NCBI RefSeq assembly: GCF_035046505.1
Contig: NC_089827.1
Coordinates: forward strand, 61,136,856-61,200,855
DNA from: Tiliqua scincoides
Lineage: Eukaryota > Chordata > Lepidosauria > Squamata > Scincidae
Length of the DNA stretch: 64,000 nucleotides
Reading direction: 5' to 3'
Made by a program: the position numbers and the translations under genes. Of this stretch, positions 1-13,389 are shown piece by piece; the stretch's first letter is position 1, and every line of letters starts with the position of its first letter. A model generated the notes under the pieces. The model ran no database searches and had not been told where the DNA came from. It saw nothing but the letters and a program-made list of their open reading frames with translations.

Positions 1-2660
1 TGCCTCACCAAAGATGCTTTGTCAAGATTCATCAAGGGGTGTCATGGCAATGGACCTTCAATGACATGTTTCAGAATGCAAGAGAGAGTATTAATAAATA
101 ATATTGAAATGCAAGTATTCTGAGCAATTGACAGACTCATACAATCCCTGCCTCGAAAGCCTGAAGAAACCCAAAATACCAAGAACTGTGATCAGCAAAC
201 TCCGTAAGTTGATGGAGTCTGTAAATGAAAAAAAGAAGAAATAGGTACAAAGAACTCTGTATTGATGGAGGCGCGGGATGAGAATAAGAGGGAGAATGGA
301 GTATGCAAGACGGTTTAAAATAGATGTTCTTAGTTAGTGACCCACCAGGCAACCCACAGCCCCCAACAACCGTACTTTGGTAGACCAGGAGAAGCTCCAT
401 AAGCCCACTATTTTGGCTGGTTGCCTAGGACAGCAAATAAGGGGAGTCGTCATGCACCTGGCTGGCCACAGTGCATGGCTGGAGCAGAACTGCATTCAGC
501 CTGGTGGGTCCTACGTTGCACAAGCTTGGCTTAAAAATAAACAGGGAGGGAGGACTCTCATCATTGTGGAATGCGTCTGGATATTGTGCTTTTTTCAGTC
601 TATTGACTGGCAGGTGACCAAATATGCTCTTCATTCCTGCTGCTTAGCTACCTACAAACTATGTCTAATGACATCAAGGAAACACCCTTTATATTAAGTT
701 TCACTATGAATCCCCCCCCCTTTTTTTTGAGAAACAGTGTTGTAGCACATTTGTTGTGACTTTCATATTTTGGGTTCCACTTGGGTGATTTCTCTGGGTA
801 TCATTACGCATCACCTTTAAAAAATGTTCCTTCTTGCATCTTTGGTGGCCAAATGTGACGTTTGGTAGTGTGTTTGCTGTTCTGCTCGCTACTTCTGAAC
901 CACTTGTTTACATCAGGCAACCACTCCTCAAACTCAAGTGAAACGAATGAATCATTCCACTAAATATGCTGAAGAACAGAGTCCAAAAGAGGTGAGGCCT
1001 CCAGGCTCCCTATTGGAGTGACTGTTTCAATCACTTCCTTGCTGGTAGGAACTAAGAGCCAGGGAGCCACAAAGGCACAAGAGACCTCTTTGCAGCCAAT
1101 GCGCTGTTCCGGTATTATAATCTCATTCCTCATTCCCTTCCCAGTTCTCTCGTCTCCCCCTCTCAGCTTCCTGAAACTTAGAAATCCATTTCCTATTTCT
1201 CCAACTTCCCACTCTTTCCGACTTCACATCCAATCCTCGTAAATGGTTTATTTTTAAAAGCCACTGTTCTGTACCTAGCAATGGTACAGATCATTTCTAA
1301 TGCATGAGATCTGTTCTTTGGCCTCCAATCTGAGTCGTGGGCAAAATATTTCCCAAGCTACATACACTGTTAACATTCTCATGGCCCACTTTGCCACCTC
1401 ATGGCCCACTTCTCTCACTCTTCAGGCCACCCAGTGAAATAAATCTTGGGCACCCAAAATATATTTGTGGCCTGCCCCTGGTAAGCGCCCAAGCGCTTGG
1501 TAAGCGCCCAAGCGCCCAGCAATGGACTCCAGAGGTTCACCCACAAGATGCAGCTGCTCTGGGGCCTTCTCTGCCCTGTGGCTTTCTTCACTGTGCAAGC
1601 ATCGCATTTTCTACACCAGTTGTCAGTGTCCTGCCAACATCCAAGTCGATCAAATTTTTTCCTTTCTGACAAGTGTTTCTCCCTCTCCAAAGTGTCCAGC
1701 AGTTTTAGCATCATGGCATAACATCATTTTTGCCTTTCAGACACAATCCTCGGCCATTTGCATCCATGGCTTGTGGGCATAACCCATTTCTTGTACAGCA
1801 CACCAGCCCTGGTTGATAAAAGAAGCATGCAGCTGTTCAAATGTCTCCCCTCATACAAATGACCTCCCCTCAGTCTGTTGCATAAGGCACTTTTTTCCTT
1901 TCCTCACTCATTTCTGACATTGGAGCCAGTAAGAGGGCCAAGTGCCTTCCCTACTGTGTGTGTGTAAACAGAGGGAAGACTCAGCAGCCCATTCCTGCAC
2001 ACTCCTTTCACTGTTGTGGTAAGTCTCTCACTTCCCCTCTCCCCGGCATTGTGTAGAAATAGGGGCAGAGGTGTGCAAGATGGCCACCATGTCTTGCTTG
2101 GCTCTGAGGTGAAAGACAATGGCACAGATCTCCATCAAAGGACCATCTTACCTGATATTCCTTCTGGGACAGATGGATGGCTTGGACTCCACTGCTGTTA
2201 CACAAGTATCTGAGTCAACAAATACAGTACAATATACAGTCATATAAAATGTCCTGGCCAAGCCTCACCAAGGTCAATGACCAGTTTTCAGCAGTAGTTC
2301 AGAAGACTGCTGGAGATAACTTAGCATTTGTTTGCTCTGTACATACCAGCTGAGACCTCTGTACACATTCAGAAGGACCGGTGGCTTTACGGATGCAGGA
2401 GCAGCAGCTTTGAAAAAGCCTAATCTCAGACAACGACTACTCCCACTGCTTGAAGACTGCTGTTTTCTCCTGGAGAACCACCTGGCAAGCATCCAGGCAA
2501 CCCTCCCCATAATAATTTCAGTTATGAAATCACTGTGTAAACATGCAAGAGCTCATTTTCAGGATTTACAGCCTCTCCTCTGCCCCACTATATCAAACAG
2601 AGGACTAGCCAAATGTTCAGATGAAAGCTTCCCCCAAGCGCCAACTTTTCACAGGACAAA
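1..2660. other. Intergenic, nothing recognised
   Basis: Only short frames on both strands that overlap each other. No exon, RNA gene or known repeat seen. Confidence 0.6.
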
Positions 2661-2662
2661 TG

Positions 2663-2842
2663 GACACAGATATTGGGGACCATTCTACAAAAGTCTCTTA
2701 AGCATCTCATATATATATATGATATATATATATGCATCTCATATATATATATGACACAGATATTGGGGACCATTCTACAAAAGTCTCTTAAGCATCTCAT
2801 ATATATATATATGATATATATGATATATATGCTATGTTTATG
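2663..2842. repeat. 90-bp tandem duplication around an AT microsatellite
   Basis: GACACAGATATTGGGGACCA starts at 2663 and again at 2753; each unit ends in a (TA)n tract. Confidence 0.9.
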
Positions 2843-2930
2843 TATAAAGCACTAACATAAACGTTTCTGGTCCTTAGGACCAGATCTATAAGGGGGGAAA
2901 TGGTCTCTTCTGGATGATTGTGAGCTACAA

Positions 2931-3028
2931 AGTATGGATGGATGTATGGATGTACAGATGGATGTAAGTACGTACAGATTATGTATGTACGTATGGACGT
3001 ATGGGTGGGCGGACGGGTGGACAGATAG
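2931..3028. repeat. Degenerate GATG/GTAC tetranucleotide repeat
   Basis: Runs of GGATGGATGTATGGATGT drifting to ACGTACAG and GGGTGGGCGGACGGGTGG. Confidence 0.85.
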
Positions 3029-3029
3029 C

Positions 3030-6000
3030 CTATTGTGATTTAAAACATGATAATGTTTTGAAAAACCAATAAAATTATAATTCAAAAGAAAACACCAGTC
3101 ATGTGTCACTATTTCCCAAACAAGTCTCGTTTGTTGCAGTTACATTTTTAAAACATAACCTGTGATAACTCCTTAGATATACAGAGAGGATTTAAGAATG
3201 GAGGACACTTGATCACAGCAGTGCAGAAACTGGGATGAGACAGTCATGCCTCCGTGTCACTGTTTAAATTGACCTGAAAATATACAGGAGATGTTTAGAC
3301 TTTTTTCCTATTTGGATAGCACCTGGTTTTTCTATGGCAAAATAACCCCTGGGGGGGGGGGGAAACCCTGATGATTCCATATTTTAATTAATTAAACCTG
3401 GAGTGTAAGAGATCTGTTTTAGGTTTGCAGCAGAAGCCTGTGTGAGTGGTTGGGCCTGTATAAACATTCCTAGGTTCAGATGAACCTGAAACAGTCTGCA
3501 GATAAGTAGTACTTATTTTCCTTTCACAATGCTATGCTTTGTGCACTGGGTGGGGTGGGGGGTTTCCAGTAAGTTAAAGAGCTGTGTTTGGAAAATGTTT
3601 ACTATGTGTCGTAGAACATTGTCAACATGCAAATACACCCATTGTTTAGCTCATTTAAAGGCTAGCAGCCCAATCCTATGCATGTCTAAGCCATCTTCAA
3701 CAGGGCTTACTGCCAGGTAAGCACGTACGGGATTGCAGCTTAGGTAAACTAGAAGAACTGGATGAAATCTGGGATTTCCATTTTTTAAAATGTGCCTTCA
3801 TGATGTTGAAATGATTTTTTCCATTATTTAATACGGGGGGGGGCCCCTTCGGGAGTTTGTTACTCATTCCTTTTAAACAAAGGAAGTGGAAATAATTTTT
3901 TATTTATTTGGGGGTTTGGTCCCTGACTTTCACTTCGTAATGGCACACACAAAGCAACCAACATAATGGATTAAAGTCGAGGATCAACAACATCATCATT
4001 TTAAAACAAACACAACAGAAACAGCAGCAAATCTTGGCTTCTCCTCATCCATTTTTTTTCCTCCCAATTTTTAGACTCTTCCTGACATATCTTTTCAACA
4101 GATCCAGCCTAACAAAAATTAAACTGTATATAACAAGGGAGAATAAAACGGCGTTCAAGAAATTGTCTATGTATTTGGTGTCCTTTAATAAAAACAAACA
4201 AACAGGAAGCATAGTGCTCAAGTACTGAAGAACTGCAGTTAGTTTCACGTGCTCAAGAAAAAGCTGAGCTCTTTGGTGGCTCTCCAAAACAGGGAGTGTG
4301 GCATAAGGAAGTGGGGTCTGCTGCTCAAATTTCCCACAAGACTGGGTCACACTTTTGGATCCCAGGCATATATAAGGGCCTCAAAATAGAGCACTGCACA
4401 AAAGTTAAAAGGACAGAAACTCTGCCTATAGCTCTCAGGCAAGCTGAAAAGGACTGCCCAGACCTTGCTGGGCAGGAGAGGGAGGGAGCACTCCAGACTC
4501 ATCACCCAAGGTCAAAAAGCATGTTTTAATGGAGATGAGAAGGACCGGTGCATTCAGCAATGATAAAGGCTCATCAAGGCGGTGTCAGGGCTGTAACCTG
4601 GGTGAGGCAGTGGGTGTACCACCCCACCTCTCGGACTCATGTTCTGCACCTTGGCATTTGAAAAACAGGCTTTTTAATTTGGGACATGGCAGGTTCCATT
4701 TAAGAATGAGCGTTCCTTTTTGAACTCAAACATCTTTTGCTTTAAAAAAAAAATAATTTGTGGTGGGTTGCAGCTGGTGCCCACTACGCAAAGGGGTAAT
4801 GCTCTCTGAATTTGAATTCCCTGATCTTCCCAGTTCTGCCCACCCAAGATTCCCTTGGCTCAGGGTGCATTTTTCATCATCATCACCCATATCACCTTAT
4901 CCCGGAACCCCTCCCCCAGCCTAAAGCTACCATGACTGCTCATCAGGGATGACTTAAGAAATGTACTGTATTTTCGGAAGGTGTTCATCATTATATGGGA
5001 TGTAGAAAAAAGCATCCAAACTTAAAACAAAAAAATCAAATTTGATTTAATAAAAGGGAAAATGTGTTCTTATTCAGCTTCCATGTTTTTGATGCTAAAA
5101 ATTAATAAATGTCAAACTACACATTAAGTTCAGGGCATATTTTGATCCTGGTGTGTTTGGGGTAGATGTTTGCTTGCAAATAATAGCTCTGGGGAAACAG
5201 GATAAGATGACAACCCACAATCTGAAGAAGAATTACAGCAGCAGAGGGCTTTCCCGTTCACACCAATGACAGCTTTCCTCCCAGAGCATATAACAATTAT
5301 TCAGGGCCTGATCCAGCCCAGGAGAGCAGTAGAGAGAAAGAATTCAAGCCTCCTGCCTCATGCCATGGCCCTGATCCAAGGTGGGTTCTCCTGCAACTGC
5401 TGTTTGCAAAACAAAATCCCCAAGCACTCCAAGGCCAAATTTACTCATTTATCATGACTGTGTAGTTTGGCCCTAAAACTATATATGGCAACAGGGTTCT
5501 AGAAGTTTCTGTTGTTCTCAGGAAACCACCCTTCTTTGAATTCCCCTCTGGGCAGCACCATTTGGGGAGGAAGGCTAGCTACTTCCCAAGAAGGTTTCTG
5601 TCACAGCTGTACATTCCAGCTGCTTCACACATTATGCTACCGGAGGCATTTTATATATGCAAGTAAAAGTATACAGTGTGATTGTGACACTACATGTGCA
5701 CAGGTGTGTATATTGTGGACATACGCTCGTCAAGGGACGAACAGTATACCTGTCAACAGTATACCCTGGGTGGAAAATCTGGGTTTGTAGCTGCAGAATG
5801 TGTGGCACATCCCAGCATAGGCTTTCTGGCATTATCCTTTGGGGGCGGAGGGGGGGGGTTTCTCCTAGAATTATGAGGCTGGCTTGTTCCCTCTTGATAC
5901 CTTCATCCTGGACTCCTGGGGAAGCAAAATCAGTACGTTCTCTGCCAGGACTGGCACTGTCAGTTCTCCCATAAATAGGAAGAGTTGTGTGACTCCTGAA

Positions 6001-6160
6001 ATTCATGCGTCATGATCCCAGAAAGCCACATGGGTGCCACATCCTGCTCCGGGTCTAGTGCCTCCAGAAAGGGCTTTCCTAACAAAGCCTTAATGAGGCA
6101 TTGACTCTGCATTTTCTTTTAGCTTATTTATAGTCCTTTCCCCAATAAATATAGGGGGGT
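3030..6160. other. Intergenic, only short repeats
   Basis: Apart from the palindromic MITE at 3664 and homopolymer runs, nothing identifiable. Confidence 0.6.
3664..3742. repeat. Palindromic MITE copy
   Basis: CAGCCCAATCCTATGCATGT ... GGGCTTACTGCCAGGTAAGC ... GGGATTGCAGCTTA. Confidence 0.75.
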
Positions 6161-6164
6161 GATA

Positions 6165-6296
6165 TGGCTCTCCCCACTATATCTTCACAGCAACCCTGTA
6201 CATGCAAGGTCACCCAGAGACGTTCATTATACGAACATTTGAATTCAGATATCCTGGTCAGAGTGCAGGACTCTAACCACTACACCACACTGCTTC
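6165..6296 (-). repeat. tRNA-derived SINE, diverged
   Basis: Minus strand has AGTGTGGTGTAGTGGTTAGA (box A region), a decayed box B and GGGTGACCTTGCATG, then ACAGGGTTGCTGTGA. Confidence 0.78.
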
Positions 6297-6864
6297 TCAG
6301 TTGCATCAATACTAGGCCTCTGCCCTATAAACACATACAGTTCTGCAGTCTCCCCTACCCAAAGACTAGGCACTTAAATCCCAGGCTGCAATACTTGCAT
6401 ACCTACTGCTTGGCAGAAGCTGGACCAAAGGCAAAGGTATTCCCTTTCCTCCTTGCCCCCTCTCCAGGTCCAGCAGACCAGAGTCATGGCTCCTTGCCCA
6501 CTCTCTAGGAGGCAATGATCGCCCACAGGCACATGCCCCCACTTGTTTGGTAAACAGAAGCAAACCATGTGGTTCACAAGCCAGGTCCCAGGGAAGGAAC
6601 TAATGAATGTTTAACCAGCAATTCGCTGCCAGTGAGATGTGAAAAGTAAACCCACTGCCTCGGCTCATTCAATACAAATAACAGCCAGGGTCGAACAAGG
6701 GCTGTTGGCAGGTGTCGCTAGAGTGTGAAATCATCTGAAAGGGAAGGCAGGAAGAGAAGGGCACTGCTTGTCCCTTGAACAGGGCTGTTTGCATTTCATG
6801 AGTCCACCATTGTAAGTGTCAAAACTGGCACTGTGCACAGAACTTAGTTTTTCAGTTTTCCTTG

Positions 6865-6881
6865 AACACACACACACACAC
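6865..6881. repeat. (AC)n microsatellite
   Basis: Eight AC units. Confidence 0.85.
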
Positions 6882-7020
6882 TTCTAGCCTTTAATGCTGC
6901 AAATATAGGGCATGTCTGAGCAATGCCTGGAAAGATCTTCCAAGCCACAGGGGGAGTTTAGCAGGACTTTCAGTGATCGGTACATAGAGTCCGAATGCTT
7001 AACTCCTTGCCCCCTTCCGG

Positions 7021-7331
7021 CGGGGTGACCAGATGTCATAACTGCCAAAGAAGACAAGGCACCCCAAAATGTAGGACACCCAAGAAAAATGTAGGACGTG
7101 ACAAAATAAAAACTAAAAACATTCATATATTGATTTCATGTGGTTAATTTAAACACTATATTATTTATTGAAATTAAAACTATATTACATATAGTTTATT
7201 AATTACAAGAAGGCTCTGCACTGCCTGCAGGGGCCCACTCACAGGGAAAAGGAGGACACTTAAATTCTTTTCCAGGACACCAGGCTAAAAAAGGGACATG
7301 TCCTGGGAAAAGAGGACATCTGGTCACCCTG
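7021..7331. mobile_element. hAT-like MITE with GGGTGACCAGATGTC ends
   Basis: Inverted ends GGGGTGACCAGATGTC and GACATCTGGTCACCCTG, with flanks CCTTCCGG and CCTTCCTA. The interior is AT-rich and non-coding. Confidence 0.85.
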
Positions 7332-8090
7332 CCTTCCTAGCAAAAGCAGAACAAAAATATGAACAAATTGTTGAAATTAGCAACTACCATTTCCTTGATT
7401 TTTACAGTTTATGTTCATTGCAAAAAACTTTTTTTTAATCCTACTTTTAGCACAAAATAAAATAGACATAGTCCTTTTATTATATGCAATCATAACAACA
7501 GGTGCAGCTCTTCAAATCATGGAAACTAACTCAACCAGCCTCATTCAGTGACATTTTGCGGCAGATTTATCCTACTCCCTTTCTGGTTGCCCTGGGGCCA
7601 TCACAACTGACGCTCACAACTGACAGTCCTACTAATACACTATAACTGTAATACACTTTTCAGAAGCTAACCTAGTTCTTTGCATATCCACTTGAAATAA
7701 GTGTGCAAAATAAAAAAAAAATAAAAAACCACTCAGATGGAAATGTATCCATGTGACCAGCACATTAATATGTTATACAAATAAAATTCATTTTGTCTCA
7801 TCAAAGGTTTGCAGTTGGGGTTTCTTAGTTTCCGATTTTGTGTGGACAGTTCCATTTCACCACCCAGAAATCTTCATCAGTGAAACCAGAATTTTATCAT
7901 TATTACATATGTACACAGGGGACATAGTGTATAGTGAGAGAATGCATCCCTGCCCCCAGGGGCTTACAATCTAGATACAACAGAGGGAAGGGAGGGAAAT
8001 GGAAGAGGGGTAAGCTGGGAAAAAATGTGTTGTGATTACACATACCTAAGCTTAGTTATACCAGGGAATGAGAATGCTGGTATTGTACTT

Positions 8091-8372
8091 AAGGCCGGCC
8101 CATCCACAAAGCTAACTGAAGTGGTTGCTCAGAGCAGATGGGTGGGGGAGCACCCATCTCTGCCCATCTACTTGCCTCCGCTGCTCCCTCTCCTCCTTCC
8201 ACAACCTGGATGGAGAAGAAAAAGGGGAACAGAGAAGAAGAGGGAATGTGAAGGGGAGTGCCAAGCTAGAACATTGGAGTGTGGGACAGCAGAGGCTGGC
8301 ACATCATTGTGTAAGAAGGGCAGTATTTGGCATGCCACCTCAGGTGTCAGTAGGTCTTGGGCAGGCCCTAAT
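8091..8372. mobile_element. Probable hAT MITE (GGCCGGCCC ends)
   Basis: Ends AAGGCCGGCCCATCC and GTCTTGGGCAGGCCCT; the interior aligns loosely with 52170-52495 (GCATGCCACCTCAGGT, AGGTCTTGGGC). Confidence 0.65.
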
Positions 8373-8374
8373 TG

Positions 8375-10225
8375 TGCTAAAGGAAAAAGTGGGTATTAAG
8401 AAGGGATTGAAGTAAGAAGAAATTTCCCTTGATCTGGGGCTATTCAGATCTGAAACCAACAAATTTCTAATCAATGTGATTTTACTTTTCACAACTAATT
8501 CACCAGTACCTCAGATTTCCTAGGATAATCCCCGATTACTGCCCATCCGCATTAGATACCTGAATTGTGCTGTCACTCCTGGTTTATTGTCTAACAAGCG
8601 GTCATATGTTGCCGCCTGTTGTGTTCGGTTGCATATGCTTGTCCTACTGTTGTTTTTCATTGATGTAAGCCACTACAGTGCTCTTGTGAACACAGAAAAC
8701 TGGAAAAAAAAAGTTGTAACAGTCATCTTATCCTACAGCTAGTGGGTGGGATTAGTCATTTTAATCCTGATCCTTTTATGATATTATATGCCCAAAACTA
8801 CATTCAGTAAGTACTCAGGGCATGGATTCACCCTTAATTCATAATCGAGTGGGGGGGCATTCTCTGCATTATTTTCAACCCTTTTCCAAATGTAGAGAAC
8901 ACTAACATTCCACTTGTCCAGGGCCCCTTGAACCCCAGCCTGGGAGCTGGATCTGGGGTTCAAACGGATCCGTCCGTCCAGTGAGCAGAACATTTTGTAC
9001 TGCTTCTGAGAGGTTCCTCTGATGGGTAGAAGGATGCTGTGGGCAGTTGTGTCTGCTTGGAGGCCCTGTTGTGCAGCTTTCTGGAATGCCAGGAAACAGA
9101 TGCAACTTCCCAGAGCGTCCCGGAGGCCAGATCTACCCAGCAGCGGAGCCGCGTGGAGGCAGAACGAAAAGCTGCAATCTAAACAGTGACCGCATTTTCG
9201 ACAGACAGCGGTCGCAATTGTGGCTGCCACTGCACTTGCCTAACAGCTTACAGACTATTTCTCTTAGCAATTCCAGTATCTCTTTCTGGAGTGCTAATAC
9301 AAAAAGAAAAAAAGAAGAAAAAAAAGCTAATTCCATACCCCAAAAGTGGTAAAGCTGGTATCATTTTCCCCTGTGTGCCAACAATGAGACTTCTCAGCTT
9401 TCCTCGACAATTAGGCCAACCTCCAATTGCAGTGATTAATGTCACCCAGAGAGCTGTTAAATATTGGTTAGAATTGAAGAGGAATGACTGGGTGAAATGA
9501 TATAAGATCTCAGTATATCTCTCCTCTCCAATTGCTAAGTGCCTTTTGACAGGTGGCTGCAAGAGAGAACGGTGAATTCCAGAAGATGCATGACAGAGCG
9601 ATCGGGATGACAGACTAGGGGAGCTTGGGATGGTGAATACGCATCATTCTTGAAGCTGCTAATCTGGTTTTGATCACTCATCAAAATCCTTCTCTTCTCC
9701 TCCCAGAAAAGACAGTCAAACTGGTATTTTTCTTGATTAGTCAAATAGTACTAGTCATACCCTGACAGAAGTGCGAAAGATTTGACATGACAAAAAACCA
9801 AGCCAGAATAGTGGGGAGGGGGCAGGAAGCCCCAACTGCCACCTGAAGGCCGCACACACCACCTGGCTTTTAATGTTGCTGTTTTGTGTTGACAGCTGTC
9901 AATCATGCCACTGTTATTCAGAAAGAACATGGAGAGGGGGAAGCTTCAGGTTAAATGTTGGCATGTTTTGGATGCAACAAAGGCCTTCACCTGAAAGAAT
10001 ATTCGTACTGATGTATTTCAAAAATTTATAGCCCACCACCTGTCCTGCCATTAGAGGTGACTTACAATACAAAAAAGATATTTGCAATAGCAAAGCATCT
10101 TGTCTATGTCCGTTTTCCAGCATTCCAACTGTATAAGGCTAGTGGCCGCAGCCATACCTTGGACCAGTCCCCACTAAATAACTGCTTGGATGTGCTCTTG
10201 TGCCTGTCATTGAGTGTGCCAGTAT
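8375..10225. other. Intergenic, one unassigned frame
   Basis: Unique-looking sequence holding only the unassigned minus-strand frame at 8784-9230. Confidence 0.55.
8784..9230 (-). other. Unassigned open frame of 148 codons
   Basis: Starts MAATIATAVCRKCGHC and has six Cys in its first 45 residues. No family is recognised. There is no repeat signature, and the local base composition looks like unique DNA. It could be a chance frame or an exon of an unknown gene; nothing else nearby supports transcription. Confidence 0.15.
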
Positions 10226-10229
10226 ACTG

Positions 10230-10411
10230 AGTGTGCCGTTATTTACATTTTTATACCACCCTTCCAGAGCCATCACAACAACCCTGTAAGGTAGGAGCGG
10301 CTGAGAGATAGTGACTGGTCCAAGGTCACCCAAGAAGCTTCATGACTAAGCTGGGATTTGAACCTGGATCTTCCAGGTCTAACTCCCAAACCGCTATGCC
10401 ATCCCGGCTGC
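10230..10411 (-). repeat. tRNA-derived SINE (squamate type)
   Basis: Minus strand has box A-like TGGCATAGCGGTTTGGGAGT and a perfect box B GGTTCAAATCC, then GGTGACCTTGGACCAGTCAC and TTACAGGGTTGTTGTGA. Confidence 0.85.
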
Positions 10412-10804
10412 ACATTATTGAGCAGAACACAAGACAGTGGGATCCAGAGAAAGGAGCATAAGATGACTGCCAGCACTTACTTTTGATGATGTAGTAATAG
10501 TTCAACACTCTGTGCCCCCCTTACCACTTTTCTCTCTGGGGTTGGCAATGGGGGAGCGACAAGGCAGGACTCAGGGGGCTGGGTATGCCATGAGGCTGTC
10601 AGCTCCTGATCCCAACAGAGTTTTACAGTATATCTGGCGCTTATTCTGGTACCAAATTGATTCTGGAGAATGACACACACCATGTTACACTGTTTACCGC
10701 ATCTTCACTCTTGCACATTTTTGAGTCTCTTAAGTTTCAGGATAAACACTTATATTCTATTACACAAGTGCTGTTGGTCCAGTAAAACAGTATCTAGTAC
10801 TGAC

Positions 10805-11203
10805 TTGGGGCCAAACTGTTCCTTATGTAAAGTACATCATTAACGATGATGAGGGCAAGTGGCTGGTTTTTGCTCCATTCCCCCCCCCCAAATAGGAGCC
10901 ACAGGGATGGGTGATCCAACTTGGGGCTGCAGCATAGAGAGAAGGGGGCTTTAACCTTTTGCCTCAACACAATCCCAATCCACATCAGGGGCTGCTGTGG
11001 CTGCGATTTGTATTGGGAGGAAAGCTCCCACTGGTGCAAATCTGGACTGGGACTGCAGCACGACAAATGGTTATAATCCCTGCCCCCCATGCCACAATCT
11101 GGATTGCCTCCTCCCCTCACATAACGTATATTGGGGGGGACGGACAACACCCAACATGTGAGCAGTAATGACACACTTGTTCAGCTTCATCTGGTTTGGC
11201 CCT
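10805..11203. mobile_element. Probable MITE with GGGCCAAAC ends
   Basis: Ends GGGGCCAAACTGTTCC and CTGGTTTGGCCCTTA are inverted. The longest frame inside (minus) is low-complexity and unlike any protein I know. Confidence 0.45.
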
Positions 11204-11908
11204 TATACTCAAACCATGCTGTGCAGTCCGCATGGCTGCTGCTCACATGGAACTGATACTGCATTGCAAGTGGCAACCCACAGTAGCGAGTGGCCACACT
11301 GGAACAGCCACTTCTCCCAGAGGCAGAAACCAGCTATGCTATACTCCCTTTGCCCTCTTCCACCCAGCACCTCCTGCCCATGATTTAATCAAAACAGCCA
11401 AAAGTGTTTGCTTCCCCCCAGAAAATGATCTCCGGGAAGAAATGAAGTGACATTTTCTGTAGGCAAATGTTCTTTCGGAAGCCAAAAAATATCTCCTGCT
11501 CTCATGGAAACTGTTGCTAAGAGGCCCAATCTCTTGTTGCTATAAGCGCAGGAAAGCTTCCTGCTGTGGACAACAATGGCTGCCCGGCCCCCAATCCACT
11601 CAAGCCCTACCTGGTGCAGGGAGCAGATTTTCCCAAGGCATCTCTCTGCTTGGCTCCCTTTGTTTTGACTATCAGCATTAGTGTTGTTCCCATCAACAGA
11701 GCCAAACTCCCAATGAAGGGACTTCATGAAGGTGTTTGACCTACTTTGCGGATAGCATTGATCAATGCTATCTGTATAGTAACAAACATGGGGGGTGGGG
11801 TCGGTTTTTGTCACTCTGTTGATACAGATGAGACAACATGGCAGATCACATGTACCAGGTGTTCTGCCTGGACTGTTCTTTGGCCTCCACAAACAACCAA
11901 TAGCTTGA

Positions 11909-12072
11909 GTGCCAACCCTCCAAGAGTGAGCTGGAGCCTCCAGGAATCCACATCAACCTCCAAATGATTACCAAGAGCAACCTGATGATTTTAACAGGGC
12001 TTCCAGGATTTTCCAACATTACCATTATGTCAGAAAATACTCTCCAGGAATAACTTCAGAGTTGGCAACCTA
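11909..12072. mobile_element. Probable MITE with GCCAACCCTCC / GTTGGCAACC ends
   Basis: Begins GTGCCAACCCTCCAAGAG and ends TTCAGAGTTGGCAACC. A related decayed copy may lie at 16130-16300. Confidence 0.45.
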
Positions 12073-12344
12073 AGCAGTTGGTGGCAGCAGCTTACATGGC
12101 CAACTTCCTGCTAGCAGTGCAAGGGCCCTGTGGGAAAAGATCATTAAAGACATAATGGAAGCAACCTGATGAGCCCAAGCAGTGGCATGTCTCTAGCCTG
12201 GCAGTACCCACCCAAGCCAGCAGCACCAGGGCCAACTTTCCCAGCCTTGCCACTGAGAAGCCTTTCCACTGGAAATGCCAAGCACAGAACCAAGGTCTTT
12301 ACACAGTATCAGCTCCAGGTTTGAGGCATCCCTCATTTTTCTTC

Positions 12345-12495
12345 ACCACTCAGAGGGCAGGGACAGAGGTTCAATCCTGGGCATTTTCTGGGCTGGGCTG
12401 GTAGGGCTGGGAAAGACCCTTCTCTGAAACTCTGGACAGCCACTGCCAGCCAGGGTAGGCAAGAGTAAGGTTCAATATAAGGCAGCTACATATTA
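12345..12495 (+). repeat. tRNA-derived SINE (second family)
   Basis: GACAGAGGTTCAATCCTGGG (box B) then GGCTGGGAAAGACCCTT and ACAGCCACTGCCAGCC. Same family as the lectin-intron SINEs. Confidence 0.7.
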
Positions 12496-12918
12496 TCCTG
12501 GGGCAGATTTAAAAAAAAAAATCAGGCAATGGTTTCTACTCCTCACTTCTATAGCTGCATGCTTAGAAAAAGCAGGTGAGCCCCCAGCAATCACAAGGAG
12601 AAAGGGCAGGGAGGTTGTGCTGGTCAGGGGCATAGCTAGAAGGGGTACAAAGTACTAAGTTTTGCAGGCATCTGAATGCGCTTGTGCAAGCAAGGAGCTA
12701 AAAGCCACCTGGAGTTTTGTTGCTCAAAAGTTTACAACAGGAAGCAGCAATATGTTATCACTGAAGAACTGAAAGTGAGGGAACACTGCTGCAAGGAGGT
12801 TCAACCTGAAAAGGTCTGACTCCCATTCCAAGGCATGTACTAATCGGGCTTTCATTTTGCCTCAGCTGTTCTCGGACAGATCCCACAAAACCTGAATGGA
12901 ACTTGACAGGATTGAGTT

Positions 12919-13385
12919 GGCATCCTTCAGTCTCGGAAGACTATGGTGTCACGCTCTGAATGGTGGTTCTGGAACAGAGTGTCCTCTCCAGTGCATGAAG
13001 CCTGGGTAAAGTAGGTATGGAGGATAGGCTGTTACCCATGCAGTAAATCCCCCCTTTCCACGTCGCTGAAATGGTCCAATGGAAAGGCAGAGGCCAATAC
13101 GGTTGGTTCCAGCGACGTCGCAGGAGTTGCAGAATGTGACTGTGTTCAGCCATGAACTGCCTCAGGGACTCCGGCTCCGGATTTTGCCTCGAGGTCGACT
13201 CCTGAAGCCTTTTCCATAACTGGATGTAGCCACAAGGCAGTGGAGGTTTGGGATCAGAGTTTTCCTTCTCTCAGATGAGCTGCCTTCCCAGGCTAACGAG
13301 TCCCATCTACCCGGTGGCTGTTTAGTCACCTCTTATGACAAGTACAGCCAAACTGAGGGCCTATTCTTATCCCCAGCCCCCAGGG
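12919..13385 (-). mobile_element. Short non-autonomous LINE-derived element
   Basis: About 467 bp. One end (TTGGCATCCTTCAGTCTCGG) matches the 3' tail of the 19402 LINE; the rest matches 52687-53150 along its whole length. Likely an internally deleted LINE derivative that moved as a unit. Confidence 0.75.
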
Positions 13386-13389
13386 ATTA

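Noticed and set aside
3349-3361. G and C runs as regulatory quadruplexes
   Set aside because: Single homopolymer runs scattered through intergenic DNA, without the spaced G-tract pattern or promoter context.
12628-12720. hAT start-like sequence CAGGGGCATAGCTAGAAGGG
   Set aside because: Resembles the end of the 50699 element but no matching right end was found, so not called as an element.
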